DNA from: DATJPD01 sp035506575
GTDB lineage: Bacteria > Pseudomonadota > Alphaproteobacteria > CACIAM-22H2
Length of the DNA stretch: 64,000 nt
Direction of reading: 5' to 3'
Assembly: GCA_035506575.1 (NCBI GenBank)
Contig: DATJPD010000100.1
Location: 1-64,000 of the forward strand
Shown here: positions 25,315 through 34,487 of the stretch, piece after piece
How the letters are laid out: every line of letters starts with the position of its first letter
How positions within the stretch are numbered: position 1 is the stretch's first letter
The notes under the pieces: model-generated
The model's input: the letters and a program-made list of their open reading frames with translations, nothing else
The model's database searches: none
What the model was told of the DNA's origin: nothing
Made by a program: the position numbers and the translations under genes

Positions 25315-26238
25315 ATGGACGACACGGCTCGCCTCGACGTCGGAGATACCGCGGCACAACGCGCCCAGCGCAAGGCGCTGATCCTGCTCCTGACCGGGGC
25401 GGCCGCGATCTCGTGCTCGGCGATCTTCGTGCGGCTGTCCGAGCTCGGCCCGGTCGCGACCGCCTTCTGGCGGGTCGCCCTCGCGGCCCCGGCACTCGGC
25501 CTCTGGCTCGCCGCCGAACAGCGCCATCTCGGGCCGGCCGCGCGCCGGCCGCGCACCGCGCGCGACTGGGGTTGGCTTCTGCTCGCGGGCTTCTGCTATG
25601 CGGGCGACCTCGCCACCTGGCACTGGTCGATCAAGCTCACCTCGGTTGCGAACTCCACCTTGCTGGCGAACTTCGCACCGGTGTTCGTCACCCCCGCCGC
25701 TTATCTGCTGTTCGGCGAGCGCATCACGCCTGCGTTCCTCATAGGCCTAGTACTCGCGATCGCGGGTGCTGCGCTGGTGATGGGCGATTCCCTCAGCCTC
25801 TCGACCGCGCATCTCGCCGGCGACGGTCTCGCCATCGTCACGGCGGCGTTCTATGCCGGCTATTTCCTGGTGCTGCGCCATCTGCGCCGCGTGTTCTCGA
25901 CCGCCACCATCATGACCTGGAGTGCGGTCGTGACCGTGATCCTCCTGTTGCCGCTCGCCGCCGCGTCGGGCGAGAGCCTGGTCGCGGTGACCGCGTTCGG
26001 CTGGACCATCCTCGTCCTCCTGGCGCTCATCAGCCATGTCGGCGGGCAGAGCCTCATCGCCTATGCGTTCGCGCATCTGCCGGCGTCGTTCTCGTCGGTG
26101 GCCTTGCTGCTGCAGCCGACGCTCGCCGCGGTGCTCGCCTGGCTGATCCTCGGCGAATCGCTCGGCTGGCTGCAGGGCCTCGGCGGCGCTCTCGTGCTCC
26201 TCGGCATCGCGACGGCACGGCGCGGCAGCGACGCCTAG
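25315..26238 (+). CDS. EamA-family drug/metabolite transporter
   Basis: The 307-residue membrane protein has ten predicted helices in two EamA repeats. The first begins LLLTGAAAISCSAIFVRLSELGP, with TAFWRVALAAPAL; the second starts near DGLAIVTAAFYAGYFLVLRHL and ends LGESLGWLQGLGGALVLLGI. Family members usually export metabolites or amino acids, but the substrate cannot be read. ATG at 25315 is preceded by a -10-like box rather than a ribosome site, so translation is probably leaderless. It diverges from the amidohydrolase gene and may share its control; whether it exports a product of that pathway is an open inference. Confidence 0.9.
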   Translation: MDDTARLDVGDTAAQRAQRKALILLLTGAAAISCSAIFVRLSELGPVATAFWRVALAAPALGLWLAAEQRHLGPAARRPRTARDWGWLLLAGFCYAGDLATWHWSIKLTSVANSTLLANFAPVFVTPAAYLLFGERITPAFLIGLVLAIAGAALVMGDSLSLSTAHLAGDGLAIVTAAFYAGYFLVLRHLRRVFSTATIMTWSAVVTVILLLPLAAASGESLVAVTAFGWTILVLLALISHVGGQSLIAYAFAHLPASFSSVALLLQPTLAAVLAWLILGESLGWLQGLGGALVLLGIATARRGSDA

Positions 26239-26323
26239 GCATACCGCTTGCAGGGTCCGCGTGCAGGATGCACTTGCAGGATGAGGCTGCTATCGTGTCC
26301 CTTCGGATGTCGCGAGAGAACCC

Positions 26324-27586
26324 ATGACGACCCAGAAAAGCCGCCGGGCGATGCAGCGCCTGGGCGCGGTGCGTTCCAAGCCCGGCAAGTTCGAGCATTT
26401 CGTGGGCGAGCTCGACCGGCTGGCGCTGATCGAGCCGGAACAGCGCGCCTTCCTCGCGCGCGGGCTCGAGCAGCGCGCGGTGCGCGAATTTCTCGCCGAA
26501 AAACAGGCCGCGGCGCGCCACACCAAGCCCACCGCTGCCGTAGGCAATCCCTCACGCGCGCTCGAAGAGCGCGCGCGCAAATCAGGGCTCGTGAAAGAGA
26601 CCGGCCGCGGCAGGTACCGCGTTGCCTCGGGGCCCGAGACGGTCCATTGGGGCTACCTCTGGAGTGCGGCCGAGCCGGTGCTGCGCATCAAGCCCGGCGA
26701 GACGGTCACCATCGACACCGTCTCGCACGAAGGCCTGCTCGCGGACCAGGGCGAGCCGGTCGCGTTCTTCAAGCGCTTCGGCATCCCGAAAAGCGAGGTG
26801 CTGGCGGACGCGGTCGCGATCTACGCGAAGGTCCAGCACTCGGGGGCCGGCCCGCACGTGGTCTCCTCGCCCATTCATGTCGAGGGGGCCGAGCCGGGCG
26901 ACGTTCTGGCGGTACACATCCTCGAGGCAACCCCGCGGGTCCCCTACGGTGTCAACACGGCGCGGACCGGCAAGGGCACGTTGCCGGCCGAGTTCAACCT
27001 CAACCGCAGCATCGTGATCCCGTTCGACATGAAGCGGAAGATCGCGAAATTCGCACCCGGAATCGAGATCCCCCTGCGGCCGTTCTTCGGCATCATGGCG
27101 ACCGGGCCGGCCCTGACCTTGGGCAAGATCAACTCGGCCCCGCCCGGCCCCTACGGCGGCAACATCGACCTCAACGAGCTGACCGCGGGGTCGACGCTCT
27201 ATCTGCCCGTGCATGTGCCGGGCGCCTTGTTCATGACCGGCGACGGGCACGCCGCGCAGGGCGACGGCGAGGTCAACCTGACGGCGATCGAGACCTCGCT
27301 CACCGGCACGTTCAGGTTCGAGTTGCTCAAGCAGAAATTCTGGACCCTGCCGCGCGCCGAGACCGACGCGCACTGGATCACGCTCGGCCTGCACGAGAGC
27401 CTGGACGAGGCGATGCGCATCTGCGTGCGCGAGACGATCAAGTTCCTGGGCGAGCACCACGGGCTCGATCCGGCGGATGCGTATTCGCTCGCCAGCGTCG
27501 CGATCGACTTCGAGGTGACCCAGAACGTCGACGGCGTGAAAGGCATCCACGCCATGATCCCCAAGGCGATTTTTAAGGCGAAATAG
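26324..27586 (+). CDS. Acetamidase/formamidase family protein
   Basis: The 420-residue protein has an unusual N-terminal extension of about 85 charged, helical residues (FEHFVGELDRLALIEPEQRAFL) before the FmdA/AmdA fold, which is seen from VHWGYLWSAAEPVLRIKPGETVTIDT. Typical motifs follow: HILEATPRVPYGVN, PPGPYGGNIDLNEL, and the conserved MTGDGHAAQGDGEV. Such enzymes cleave formamide, acetamide or similar small amides to the acid and ammonia. ATG at 26324 is chosen. The gene is 14 bases ahead of ttuC, implying an operon with tartrate genes; an amide of a C4 acid as substrate is speculation. Confidence 0.88.
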   Translation: MTTQKSRRAMQRLGAVRSKPGKFEHFVGELDRLALIEPEQRAFLARGLEQRAVREFLAEKQAAARHTKPTAAVGNPSRALEERARKSGLVKETGRGRYRVASGPETVHWGYLWSAAEPVLRIKPGETVTIDTVSHEGLLADQGEPVAFFKRFGIPKSEVLADAVAIYAKVQHSGAGPHVVSSPIHVEGAEPGDVLAVHILEATPRVPYGVNTARTGKGTLPAEFNLNRSIVIPFDMKRKIAKFAPGIEIPLRPFFGIMATGPALTLGKINSAPPGPYGGNIDLNELTAGSTLYLPVHVPGALFMTGDGHAAQGDGEVNLTAIETSLTGTFRFELLKQKFWTLPRAETDAHWITLGLHESLDEAMRICVRETIKFLGEHHGLDPADAYSLASVAIDFEVTQNVDGVKGIHAMIPKAIFKAK

Positions 27587-27600
27587 GCGGGACGCCATAT

Positions 27601-28677
27601 ATGCGCGAATATTCCATTGCCGCCATCCCCGGCGACGGCATCGGCTTGGAGGTGATCGCGGCCGGCGTCGAGGTCCTGAACGCCGTCGCGAAGCGCGAGG
27701 GCCGCTTCACGTTCAAGGTCGACCATTTCGACTGGGGCGGCGAGTACTACAAGAAGCACGGCCGCATGATGCCCGAGAACGGCCGCGACCAGATCAGGAC
27801 GCACGACGCGATCCTGTTCGGATCGGCAGGGCATCCGGACATTCCGGACCACGTCACCCTGTGGGGGCTCCGCCTCGCCATCTGCCAGCCGTTCGACCAG
27901 TACGCGAACGTGCGCCCGACGCGGATCCTGCCCGGCATCACCTCGCCCTTGCGCAAGGTGAGCGGCAAGGAGCTCGACTGGGTCATCGTGCGCGAGAACT
28001 CCGAGGGCGAGTACGCGGGCGTCGGCGGCCGCGCGCACCAGGGCTCGCCATTGGAGGTGGCGACGGACGTGGCGATGTTCACCCGCGCCGGCGTCGAGCG
28101 CATCATGCGCTTTGCCTTCGGTCTCGCCCGGTCGCGTCCCCGCAGGCTCTTGACCGTCGTCACCAAGTCGAACGCCCAGCGCCACGCCATGGTGATGTGG
28201 GACGAGATCGCGGCCGAGGTCGCGGCCGGCTTCAAGGACGTGACCTGGGACAAGATGCTGGTCGACGCCATGACCGTGCGCATGGTGATGCGGCCCGAGA
28301 GTCTCGACACGATCGTCGCGACCAACCTCCACGCCGACATCCTCTCCGACCTGGCCGCCGCCCTCGCCGGCTCGCTCGGCATAGCGCCCACGGCGAACCT
28401 CAATCCCGAGCGCGCCTTTCCGTCGATGTTCGAGCCGATCCACGGCTCCGCCTTCGACATCATGGGCAAGGGTATCGCCAATCCCATCGGCACGTTCTGG
28501 TCGGCGGTGATGATGCTCGACCATCTGGGCGAAAGCGGTGCGGCCGGCCGGCTCATGCGCGCGATCGAGAAGATCACGGCCGACAAGCGCTTTCACACCC
28601 CGGATCTCGGCGGCACCGCGAGAACCGCCGATGTGACGGCCGCCATCGTCGAGGCGATCCACGGGTCGAACGACTGA
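27601..28677 (+). CDS. ttuC: Tartrate dehydrogenase/decarboxylase (TtuC type)
   Basis: The 358-residue enzyme is an isocitrate/isopropylmalate-fold dehydrogenase most like tartrate dehydrogenases: IPGDGIGLEVIAAGVEVL, DHFDWGGEYYKKHGRMMPE, VRENSEGEYAGVGGR, the Lys in VTKSNAQRH, and metal-binding NLHADILSDLAAAL. Such enzymes oxidise (+)-tartrate to oxaloglycolate, convert meso-tartrate to D-glycerate, and decarboxylate D-malate, using NAD and Mn. The following ttuD- and pyruvate-kinase-type genes reproduce the order of the Agrobacterium tartrate cluster (ttuC-ttuD-ttuE), which makes the assignment stronger than for the paralogue at 2908. The start ATG at 27601 has GGCGGGA upstream. Confidence 0.9.
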   Translation: MREYSIAAIPGDGIGLEVIAAGVEVLNAVAKREGRFTFKVDHFDWGGEYYKKHGRMMPENGRDQIRTHDAILFGSAGHPDIPDHVTLWGLRLAICQPFDQYANVRPTRILPGITSPLRKVSGKELDWVIVRENSEGEYAGVGGRAHQGSPLEVATDVAMFTRAGVERIMRFAFGLARSRPRRLLTVVTKSNAQRHAMVMWDEIAAEVAAGFKDVTWDKMLVDAMTVRMVMRPESLDTIVATNLHADILSDLAAALAGSLGIAPTANLNPERAFPSMFEPIHGSAFDIMGKGIANPIGTFWSAVMMLDHLGESGAAGRLMRAIEKITADKRFHTPDLGGTARTADVTAAIVEAIHGSND

Positions 28678-28754
28678 TCGCGCGCGCGCCGCGGCATCGG
28701 GGTCCCGGATCATAGCGATTGCCGGACGAGGCCCGCAGGTAGAGAATCGCACGA

Positions 28755-30041
28755 ATGAAAGAAGCGCCCCGCCACTTCCTGCGCGAGCTGTTCCGCGTCG
28801 CGATCGAGGCCGCCGATCCGGCGCGCGCCGTGCCGCGCTACCTCCCGCCGCCGCCCGCCGGCCACGGGCGGATGATCGTGGTCGGCGCCGGAAAGGCCGC
28901 GGCCGCGATGGCGCGCGCGGTCGAGACGCACACGCACGGCAAGGTCGAAGGCATCGTGGTCACGCGCTACGGCCACGCCGTGCCGTGCCAGAGCATCACG
29001 GTCGTCGAGGCGGCACACCCGGTGCCCGACGCAGCGGGGCTCGCTGCGGCGCGCCGCATCCTCGAAGCCGTGCAGGGACTCTCGGCGGACGATCTGGTGC
29101 TGTGCCTGATGTCGGGCGGCGCTTCGGCGCTGCTCACCTTGCCGGGCCCTGGCGTCGAGCTCGCCGATCTGCGCGCGCTCACGCAGGCGCTGCTCAAATC
29201 GGGAGCGACCATCCACGAGATGAACTGCGTGAGGAAGCACCTGTCGGCGATCACCGGCGGCCGTCTCGCCGCAGCGGCGCATCCGGCGCGCCTCGTGACC
29301 TTGGCGATCTCGGACGTACCCGGCGACGATCCCTCGGTCATCGGCTCCGGCCCGACCGTGCCCGATCCGACGACCCTCGCCGACGCCCGGCGCATCCTGG
29401 CCGACCGCCGCATCGTTCCGGCGCCCGCGATCATGGCCAGGCTCGACAATCCGGAGGCCGAGACGCCCAAGCCCGGCGATGCGCGGCTCGCGCGCGCCGA
29501 GTACCGGCTGATCGCGAGCCCCAAGGCCTCGCTCGAGGCCGCGGCCGAGCTCGCGCGCCAGCACGGCGTGGCCGCCCTCTCCCTCGGCGATGCGATCGAG
29601 GGCGAGGCGCGCGAGGTGGCGAACCGCCACGCCCATTTCGTGCGCGAGGTGCGCGCGGGCCTGGCGCCGGTCAAGCCGCCTTGCGTCATCCTGTCGGGCG
29701 GGGAGACCACGGTCACCGTGCGCGGCACCGGCCGCGGCGGCCGCAACGCGGAATACCTGCTGGCGCTCACGGTGGCGCTCGACGGCGCGCCCGGCGTCTA
29801 CGCGCTCGCCGGCGACACCGACGGCATCGACGGCACGGAGAACAACGCGGGCGCCCTCAGCGCCCCGGACAGCCTGCCGCGCGCCCGGGCGCTCGGCCAC
29901 GACGCGCGCGCCATGCTCGACGACAACAACGGCTACGGGTTTTTCGACGCGCTTGGCGACCTCGTGGTCACCGGGCCCACGCTCACCAACGTCAACGACT
30001 TCCGGGCCATCCTGATCCTGCCGGACGAGGGCCGCGCCTAG
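28755..30041 (+). CDS. ttuD: Glycerate 2-kinase / hydroxypyruvate reductase family (TtuD)
   Basis: The 428-residue protein belongs to the DUF4147/MOFRL glycerate-kinase family. It has an N-terminal Rossmann-like part (MIVVGAGKAAAAMARAVE), LVLCLMSGGASALL, the SDVPGDDPSVIGSGPTVPDP stretch, and MOFRL-domain motifs LSGGETTVTVRG and LAGDTDGIDGTE. It was first described as TtuD, a hydroxypyruvate reductase, but most members phosphorylate D-glycerate to 2-phosphoglycerate with ATP. That would take the product of TtuC toward phosphoenolpyruvate and the kinase encoded next. ATG at 28755; the last bases before it (GAGAATCGCACGA) lack a ribosome site. Confidence 0.93.
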   Translation: MKEAPRHFLRELFRVAIEAADPARAVPRYLPPPPAGHGRMIVVGAGKAAAAMARAVETHTHGKVEGIVVTRYGHAVPCQSITVVEAAHPVPDAAGLAAARRILEAVQGLSADDLVLCLMSGGASALLTLPGPGVELADLRALTQALLKSGATIHEMNCVRKHLSAITGGRLAAAAHPARLVTLAISDVPGDDPSVIGSGPTVPDPTTLADARRILADRRIVPAPAIMARLDNPEAETPKPGDARLARAEYRLIASPKASLEAAAELARQHGVAALSLGDAIEGEAREVANRHAHFVREVRAGLAPVKPPCVILSGGETTVTVRGTGRGGRNAEYLLALTVALDGAPGVYALAGDTDGIDGTENNAGALSAPDSLPRARALGHDARAMLDDNNGYGFFDALGDLVVTGPTLTNVNDFRAILILPDEGRA

Positions 30042-30101
30042 GGCCCTGCCCGTGGCGTCGATGTCGTCGGCAATGTCATGGGCAAGTCACGGATTCTGTT
30101 C

Positions 30102-30107
30102 TAGTAT
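30102..30107 (+). promoter_or_regulatory. -10 element of pyruvate kinase gene, leaderless position
   Basis: TAGTAT, then TGCGCC and the ATG at 30114. A TGGGCA at 30079-30084 is 17 bases upstream and matches four of six -35 positions. No ribosome site is seen before the ATG. Confidence 0.45.
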
Positions 30108-30113
30108 TGCGCC

Positions 30114-31532
30114 ATGCGCCATCAAAGAAGCGCCCGCATCGTCGCCACTTTAGGTCCCGCGTCATCCACGCCCGAGAGGATCGAAGCCCTGTTCAAGGCA
30201 GGGGTCGATATCTTCCGGCTCAACTTCAGCCACGGGACACATGACGACCACCGCGCCCGGATCCAGGCGATCCGCGCGATGGAGAAGCGCGTCGGCCGCC
30301 CGGTCGCGATCCTCATGGACCTTCAGGGGCCCAAGCTGCGCGTCGGCACCTTCGAGGGCGGCAAGGTGACGCTCGAACGGGGCGCCCGCTTCCGCCTCGA
30401 TATGGATCCGACACCGGGCACGTCCGCCCGCGCGCCGCTGCCGCACCGCGAGATCTTCGAGGCGCTGAGCCACGGTGCCGACATCCTGCTCGACGACGGC
30501 AAGATCCGCCTCCGGGTCAACGACGCCGGCCCCGACCACGTGATCACCGACGTGATCACCGGCGGCGTGCTGTCGGACCGCAAGGGCGTCAACGTGCCGG
30601 GCGTGATCCTGCCGCTGTCGCCGCTCACCGACAAGGACCGCCGCGACCTCGTCTTCGGTCTCGACCACGACGTCGATTTCGTCGGCCTGTCTTTCGTGCA
30701 GCGCCCCGAGGACATCGCCGAAGCGCGCAGGCTGATCGCCGGGCGCGCCGCCGTGTGCGCCAAGCTCGAGAAGCCGGCGGCCATCGAGCATCTCGACGAG
30801 ATCGTCGAGCTCTCCGACACGATCATGGTGGCGCGCGGCGATCTCGGCGTGGAGATGCCGCCCGAGGACGTGCCCGGCCTGCAGAAGCGGATCCTGCGCA
30901 CCTGCCGCCGGCTCGGCAAGCCGGTGATCGTCGCCACGCAGATGCTCGAATCGATGATCACCAATCCGGCGCCGACCCGCGCCGAAGCGTCGGACGTGGC
31001 CACGGCGGTCTACGACGGCGCGGATGCCGTGATGCTGTCGGCCGAATCCGCCTCCGGCCAGTATCCGGTCGAGGCGGTCGAGATGATGGACCGCATCGTG
31101 GCGCGGGTGGAGCACGACCCGCTCTACCGCCGCATCATGAACGCCGACCACTACGAGCCCGAGGCGACCTCGTCGGATGCGATCACCGCTGCGGCAAGCC
31201 AGGTGGCGCAGACCATCGGTGCCGTCGCCATCGTGACCTTCACCACCACCGGCTCGACCACCCTGCGCGCGGCGCGCGAGCGGCCGGCCGTGCCGATCCT
31301 GTGCCTGACCCCGCGCGTCGCCACGGCGCGCCGGCTGTGCCTGTGCTGGGGCACGCACCCGGTCCTGTCGCCCGAGGAAAAGAGCCTGCAGGCGATCGTC
31401 GACCAGGCGATCGACGTCGCCCGACGCGAAGCGTTCGCAAAGAAAGGCGACAAGATCGTCCTCACCGCCGGCGTCCCCCTCGGTACACCCGGTGCCACCA
31501 ACGTCCTGCGCATCGCCTTCGTCACGGACTAG
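30114..31532 (+). CDS. pyk: Pyruvate kinase (TtuE-like position)
   Basis: At 472 residues this is a complete pyruvate kinase: ARIVATLGPASSTPE, DIFRLNFSHGTHDDH, MDLQGPKLRVG, the B-domain from about 70-170, catalytic KLEKPAAIEHLDEI, ARGDLGVEMPPEDVP, and the ATQMLESMI effector/active-site helix. It transfers phosphate from phosphoenolpyruvate to ADP. Its location after ttuC and ttuD matches ttuE of tartrate clusters, suggesting it serves this catabolic branch, though it could be the housekeeping enzyme; only the whole genome can tell. A -10 box six bases before the ATG points to its own leaderless promoter. Confidence 0.94.
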   Translation: MRHQRSARIVATLGPASSTPERIEALFKAGVDIFRLNFSHGTHDDHRARIQAIRAMEKRVGRPVAILMDLQGPKLRVGTFEGGKVTLERGARFRLDMDPTPGTSARAPLPHREIFEALSHGADILLDDGKIRLRVNDAGPDHVITDVITGGVLSDRKGVNVPGVILPLSPLTDKDRRDLVFGLDHDVDFVGLSFVQRPEDIAEARRLIAGRAAVCAKLEKPAAIEHLDEIVELSDTIMVARGDLGVEMPPEDVPGLQKRILRTCRRLGKPVIVATQMLESMITNPAPTRAEASDVATAVYDGADAVMLSAESASGQYPVEAVEMMDRIVARVEHDPLYRRIMNADHYEPEATSSDAITAAASQVAQTIGAVAIVTFTTTGSTTLRAARERPAVPILCLTPRVATARRLCLCWGTHPVLSPEEKSLQAIVDQAIDVARREAFAKKGDKIVLTAGVPLGTPGATNVLRIAFVTD

Positions 31533-31661
31533 CGCGAAGGCCCTCTCCCGAGGCGAGTGTCCTCGGCCTGGAATCTTTCACGTCAGCCGGCATATAACTC
31601 GGGTGAAACGCCGGCTCGGGTGACGATCGCCCTGTGGCCGCGAGGGGGGCACGGGGGATTG

Positions 31662-32987
31662 ATGATCGGGGGCTATATCGCCGCCGCCGAGCTGGCGGCG
31701 CTCATCGCCGTCGCCTGTTTCGCGGTTCACTGGCTGCGCGGCGGACGCGACTGGCTCATCGCCATCGGGATTACGCATCTCCTGATCGCCGCCAACTACG
31801 TCTATCTCGTCTTCGTCCCGGCCGGGCGCCCTTACCTCGATGCCTTGGGCAGCTGGACCGCGCTGTTCGGCCCGTTGTGCGCCACGGCCGCCAACGGGGT
31901 CGCGCTGTGGGGCGTGCTGCGCCTGCTCGGCCGCAATCCGCGGACCCTGATGCTGGCCGCGGCGTACGGCGCCTTTGCGGCGGTGTTCGTCGCCGCCTAC
32001 TTCATCGTGGCGCCCGCCGCGGCGCTGTTCCTGGCCATCACGGGCGTCACCATCATGGCCACGGCCATCGCCATCCTGATGATCGCGCAGCGCTCGCTCT
32101 TCTACGTGGTGGTCGGCGTGTTCACCCTGGCGCGGATCGCGTTCGCCCTGACCGCGAGCTATTTCACGCTGGCCCGCGCCGACGGCGACACGGTCGCCCT
32201 CCTGACCTTCGTCAACCTCGTGTCGCTGGTCGGCGATGGGTTCGGCTACATCCTGATCGAGTACGACGACACGCGCCGCCAGCTCGCGGAGGCCGACCGC
32301 GCGAAGTCGCTCTTCCTCGCCAGCATCTCGCACGAGCTGCGCACGCCGCTGAACGCGATCATCGGCTTCGCCGAGCTGATCGGCCGGCAGACCGGCGGTG
32401 CGGTCGACGGGCGCAACCGCGGCTATGCCGGCGACATCGTACAGTCGGGCCGGCTGCTTCTGGGCGTCGTCAACCAGGTCATCGACATGGTGGAGCTCGA
32501 GGCCAAGCGCTTCAGGCTCGAGCTCGAGCGTCTCGACGTCGCCGACATCGTCTGGCAGACCTTGCAGACCTTGCAGCCCCGCGCGACGCTCAAAGGAATC
32601 CGCACGCAGATCGACGTCCCGACGACGGCGGTCGAGGCCCTCGTCGACCGCCGCGCGCTGTCCAAGGTCGTCGCGAGCCTGGTCGACAACGCGATCAAGT
32701 TCTCGGCCCCGGGCGGGCGCGTCGACGTTTCCCTCGCCGCCACGCCCGAGAAGACGGTGCGCCTCGCGGTCAGCGACCAGGGGATCGGCATGTCGCCCGA
32801 CCACCTGCGCAAGATCTTCAAGCCGTTCTCCCAGGCGGCCGACGCCTACACGCGCGGCTACGACGGCATCGGCCTCGGGCTCGCGGTGACCCAGAAGCTC
32901 GTCGCCGCAATGGGCGGCCGGGTGACGGTCGAGAGCGCGCTCGGCCGCGGCAGCACGGTCACGGTCCTGCTGCCCACCGGCGCCTGA
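31662..32987 (+). CDS. Membrane histidine kinase with unknown multi-helix sensor (paralogue 1)
   Basis: The 441-residue protein has about seven predicted membrane helices in residues 1-200, a linker YDDTRRQLAEADRAKS, a HisKA domain with phospho-acceptor His224 in SISHELRTPLNAIIGF, and a HATPase domain with DNAIKFSAPGG, DQGIGMS and GLGLAVTQKL. It should autophosphorylate in response to a membrane or small-molecule signal. The membrane domain does not match a family I can name. No response regulator is adjacent, so its partner is elsewhere. ATG at 31662 has a G-rich ribosome site (ACGGGGGATTG); an upstream extension is not credible. Its close paralogue follows 88 bases later. Confidence 0.9.
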   Translation: MIGGYIAAAELAALIAVACFAVHWLRGGRDWLIAIGITHLLIAANYVYLVFVPAGRPYLDALGSWTALFGPLCATAANGVALWGVLRLLGRNPRTLMLAAAYGAFAAVFVAAYFIVAPAAALFLAITGVTIMATAIAILMIAQRSLFYVVVGVFTLARIAFALTASYFTLARADGDTVALLTFVNLVSLVGDGFGYILIEYDDTRRQLAEADRAKSLFLASISHELRTPLNAIIGFAELIGRQTGGAVDGRNRGYAGDIVQSGRLLLGVVNQVIDMVELEAKRFRLELERLDVADIVWQTLQTLQPRATLKGIRTQIDVPTTAVEALVDRRALSKVVASLVDNAIKFSAPGGRVDVSLAATPEKTVRLAVSDQGIGMSPDHLRKIFKPFSQAADAYTRGYDGIGLGLAVTQKLVAAMGGRVTVESALGRGSTVTVLLPTGA

Positions 32988-33075
32988 GCGCCTCAAAATA
33001 TAATTACCGCTTGTTGCCGGTCCGCGCCTAAGCTTCGCCGCGCTACGGGGGCGTGCATTCGCGCCGGGGGTCTAA

Positions 33076-34404
33076 GTGGGCAGCAATATCGCGGCGGCCG
33101 AGCTGACCGGCTTGGTGGCGGCCACATTTTTCATGGTCTACTGGCTGCGCGGCGGTCGCGCCTGGCTGTTGCCTGCGGGCATCGGCCACCTCTTCGTCGC
33201 CGCCCTCTATGTGTACCTGCTGATTTCCCCGGTCGGCGTTCCGCCACCGCGTCCCAACTGGGGCTGGTTCGAGCTCACCCTCCCCCTCTGCCTCGTGGGG
33301 GCGAACGCGTTCCTGTTCTTCGGGCTCTTGCAGCTGCTCGAGCGCGCGCCGGCGGTCCGGACGTGGACCGCCTGCTGGGCCGCGGTCGCCGTCGGGGTCG
33401 TCGCGGTGCAGGCCGCCTTCGGTCCGGTGCCAGCCTTCTGCGTGGCGGTCGCTTCGTCGGTCGCCGTCAATCCGGTGATCGCGGTGCTGCTGATCGCGCG
33501 GCGGACATTGTTCTACGTGATCGCCGGTGCGCTGCTGTTCGGGCGCGTCGTGTTCCAGATCGTGGTGACCTATTTCGGCGCGTTCCATATCATGCCGGGG
33601 CTGGTCGAGCTCCTGATCTACATCAACCTCTCCGCGGTCGTCGGCGACGGGTTCAGCCTCCTCCTCATCGAATATGACGACACGCGGCGCCAGCTGGCCG
33701 AGGCGGATCGCGCCAAATCGGTGTTTCTCTCCAGCATTTCGCACGAGCTGCGCACGCCCTTGAACGCGATCATCGGCTTCTCCGACCTGATCGCCGACCA
33801 GCCCTTCGGCCCGATCGACAGCCGGTACCGCGCCTATGCCCACGACATTCTGGAATCCGGCCGCAAGCTTCTCAGCGTGGTGAACCAGATTCTCGATCTG
33901 ACGGACATCGAGGCCAAGCGGTTCCGCCTCGAGCTGCAGCGGCTGGATCTCGTGGACGTGGCACGGGATGCCATGTCGATCGTGCAGCCGCGGGCCGACC
34001 TCAGGGGCATCCACGTGCGCACGGTCTTTCCGGACACGGCTGTCGCGACGGTGGGCGACCGGCGCGCCTTGAGTCAGGTGGTCTCCAGCCTGGTCGACAA
34101 TGCGATCAAATATTCCCGGCCCGGCGCCCATGTGGACGTGGACGTCTCCATGGTCGCGTCGCCGCAGCGCAAGGCGCGCCTCATCGTCGCGGACACCGGC
34201 ATCGGGATGTCGCCCGAAGAGATCGGCAACATCTTCAAGCCGTTCTGGCAGTCGGCCGATGTGTACACGCGCGACCACACGGGGCTCGGCCTCGGGCTCG
34301 CGGTCACCCAGAAGCTCGTCCAGGCGATGGGCGGCCAGGTGCTGGTCGACAGCGCTCCCGGCCAGGGCAGCAAGTTCACGGTGCTGCTGCCTGCTGCTGC
34401 CTGA
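33076..34404 (+). CDS. Membrane histidine kinase with unknown multi-helix sensor (paralogue 2, GTG start)
   Basis: The 442-residue protein repeats the architecture of the gene before it: a multi-helix domain from SNIAAAELTGLVAATFF to about 200, linker YDDTRRQLAEADRAKS identical to paralogue 1, His223 in SISHELRTPLNAIIGF, and HATPase motifs DNAIKYSRPGA, DTGIGMS and GLGLAVTQKL. The sensor halves share the opening and the helix plan but have diverged in the loops. The start is GTG at 33076, after GGGGG; no ATG fits. It converges on dps, with a 12-bp inverted repeat between them. No cognate regulator is nearby. Confidence 0.9.
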   Translation: MGSNIAAAELTGLVAATFFMVYWLRGGRAWLLPAGIGHLFVAALYVYLLISPVGVPPPRPNWGWFELTLPLCLVGANAFLFFGLLQLLERAPAVRTWTACWAAVAVGVVAVQAAFGPVPAFCVAVASSVAVNPVIAVLLIARRTLFYVIAGALLFGRVVFQIVVTYFGAFHIMPGLVELLIYINLSAVVGDGFSLLLIEYDDTRRQLAEADRAKSVFLSSISHELRTPLNAIIGFSDLIADQPFGPIDSRYRAYAHDILESGRKLLSVVNQILDLTDIEAKRFRLELQRLDLVDVARDAMSIVQPRADLRGIHVRTVFPDTAVATVGDRRALSQVVSSLVDNAIKYSRPGAHVDVDVSMVASPQRKARLIVADTGIGMSPEEIGNIFKPFWQSADVYTRDHTGLGLGLAVTQKLVQAMGGQVLVDSAPGQGSKFTVLLPAAA

Positions 34405-34432
34405 AATAGGGCGACGCTCGGATGAGCGGGCG

Positions 34433-34475
34433 CCCGCGAGCGTTCAGAGTTGGTCGGCAGCCAAACGCTCGCGGG
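34433..34475. terminator. Perfect 12-bp inverted repeat between convergent genes
   Basis: CCCGCGAGCGTT (34433-34444) and AACGCTCGCGGG (34464-34475), separated by 19 bases, lie between the kinase stop (34404) and the dps stop (34488). A bidirectional terminator or mRNA-stabilising hairpin is likely, though there is no U-tract. Confidence 0.5.
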
Positions 34476-34487
34476 TCGGAAGAATGA

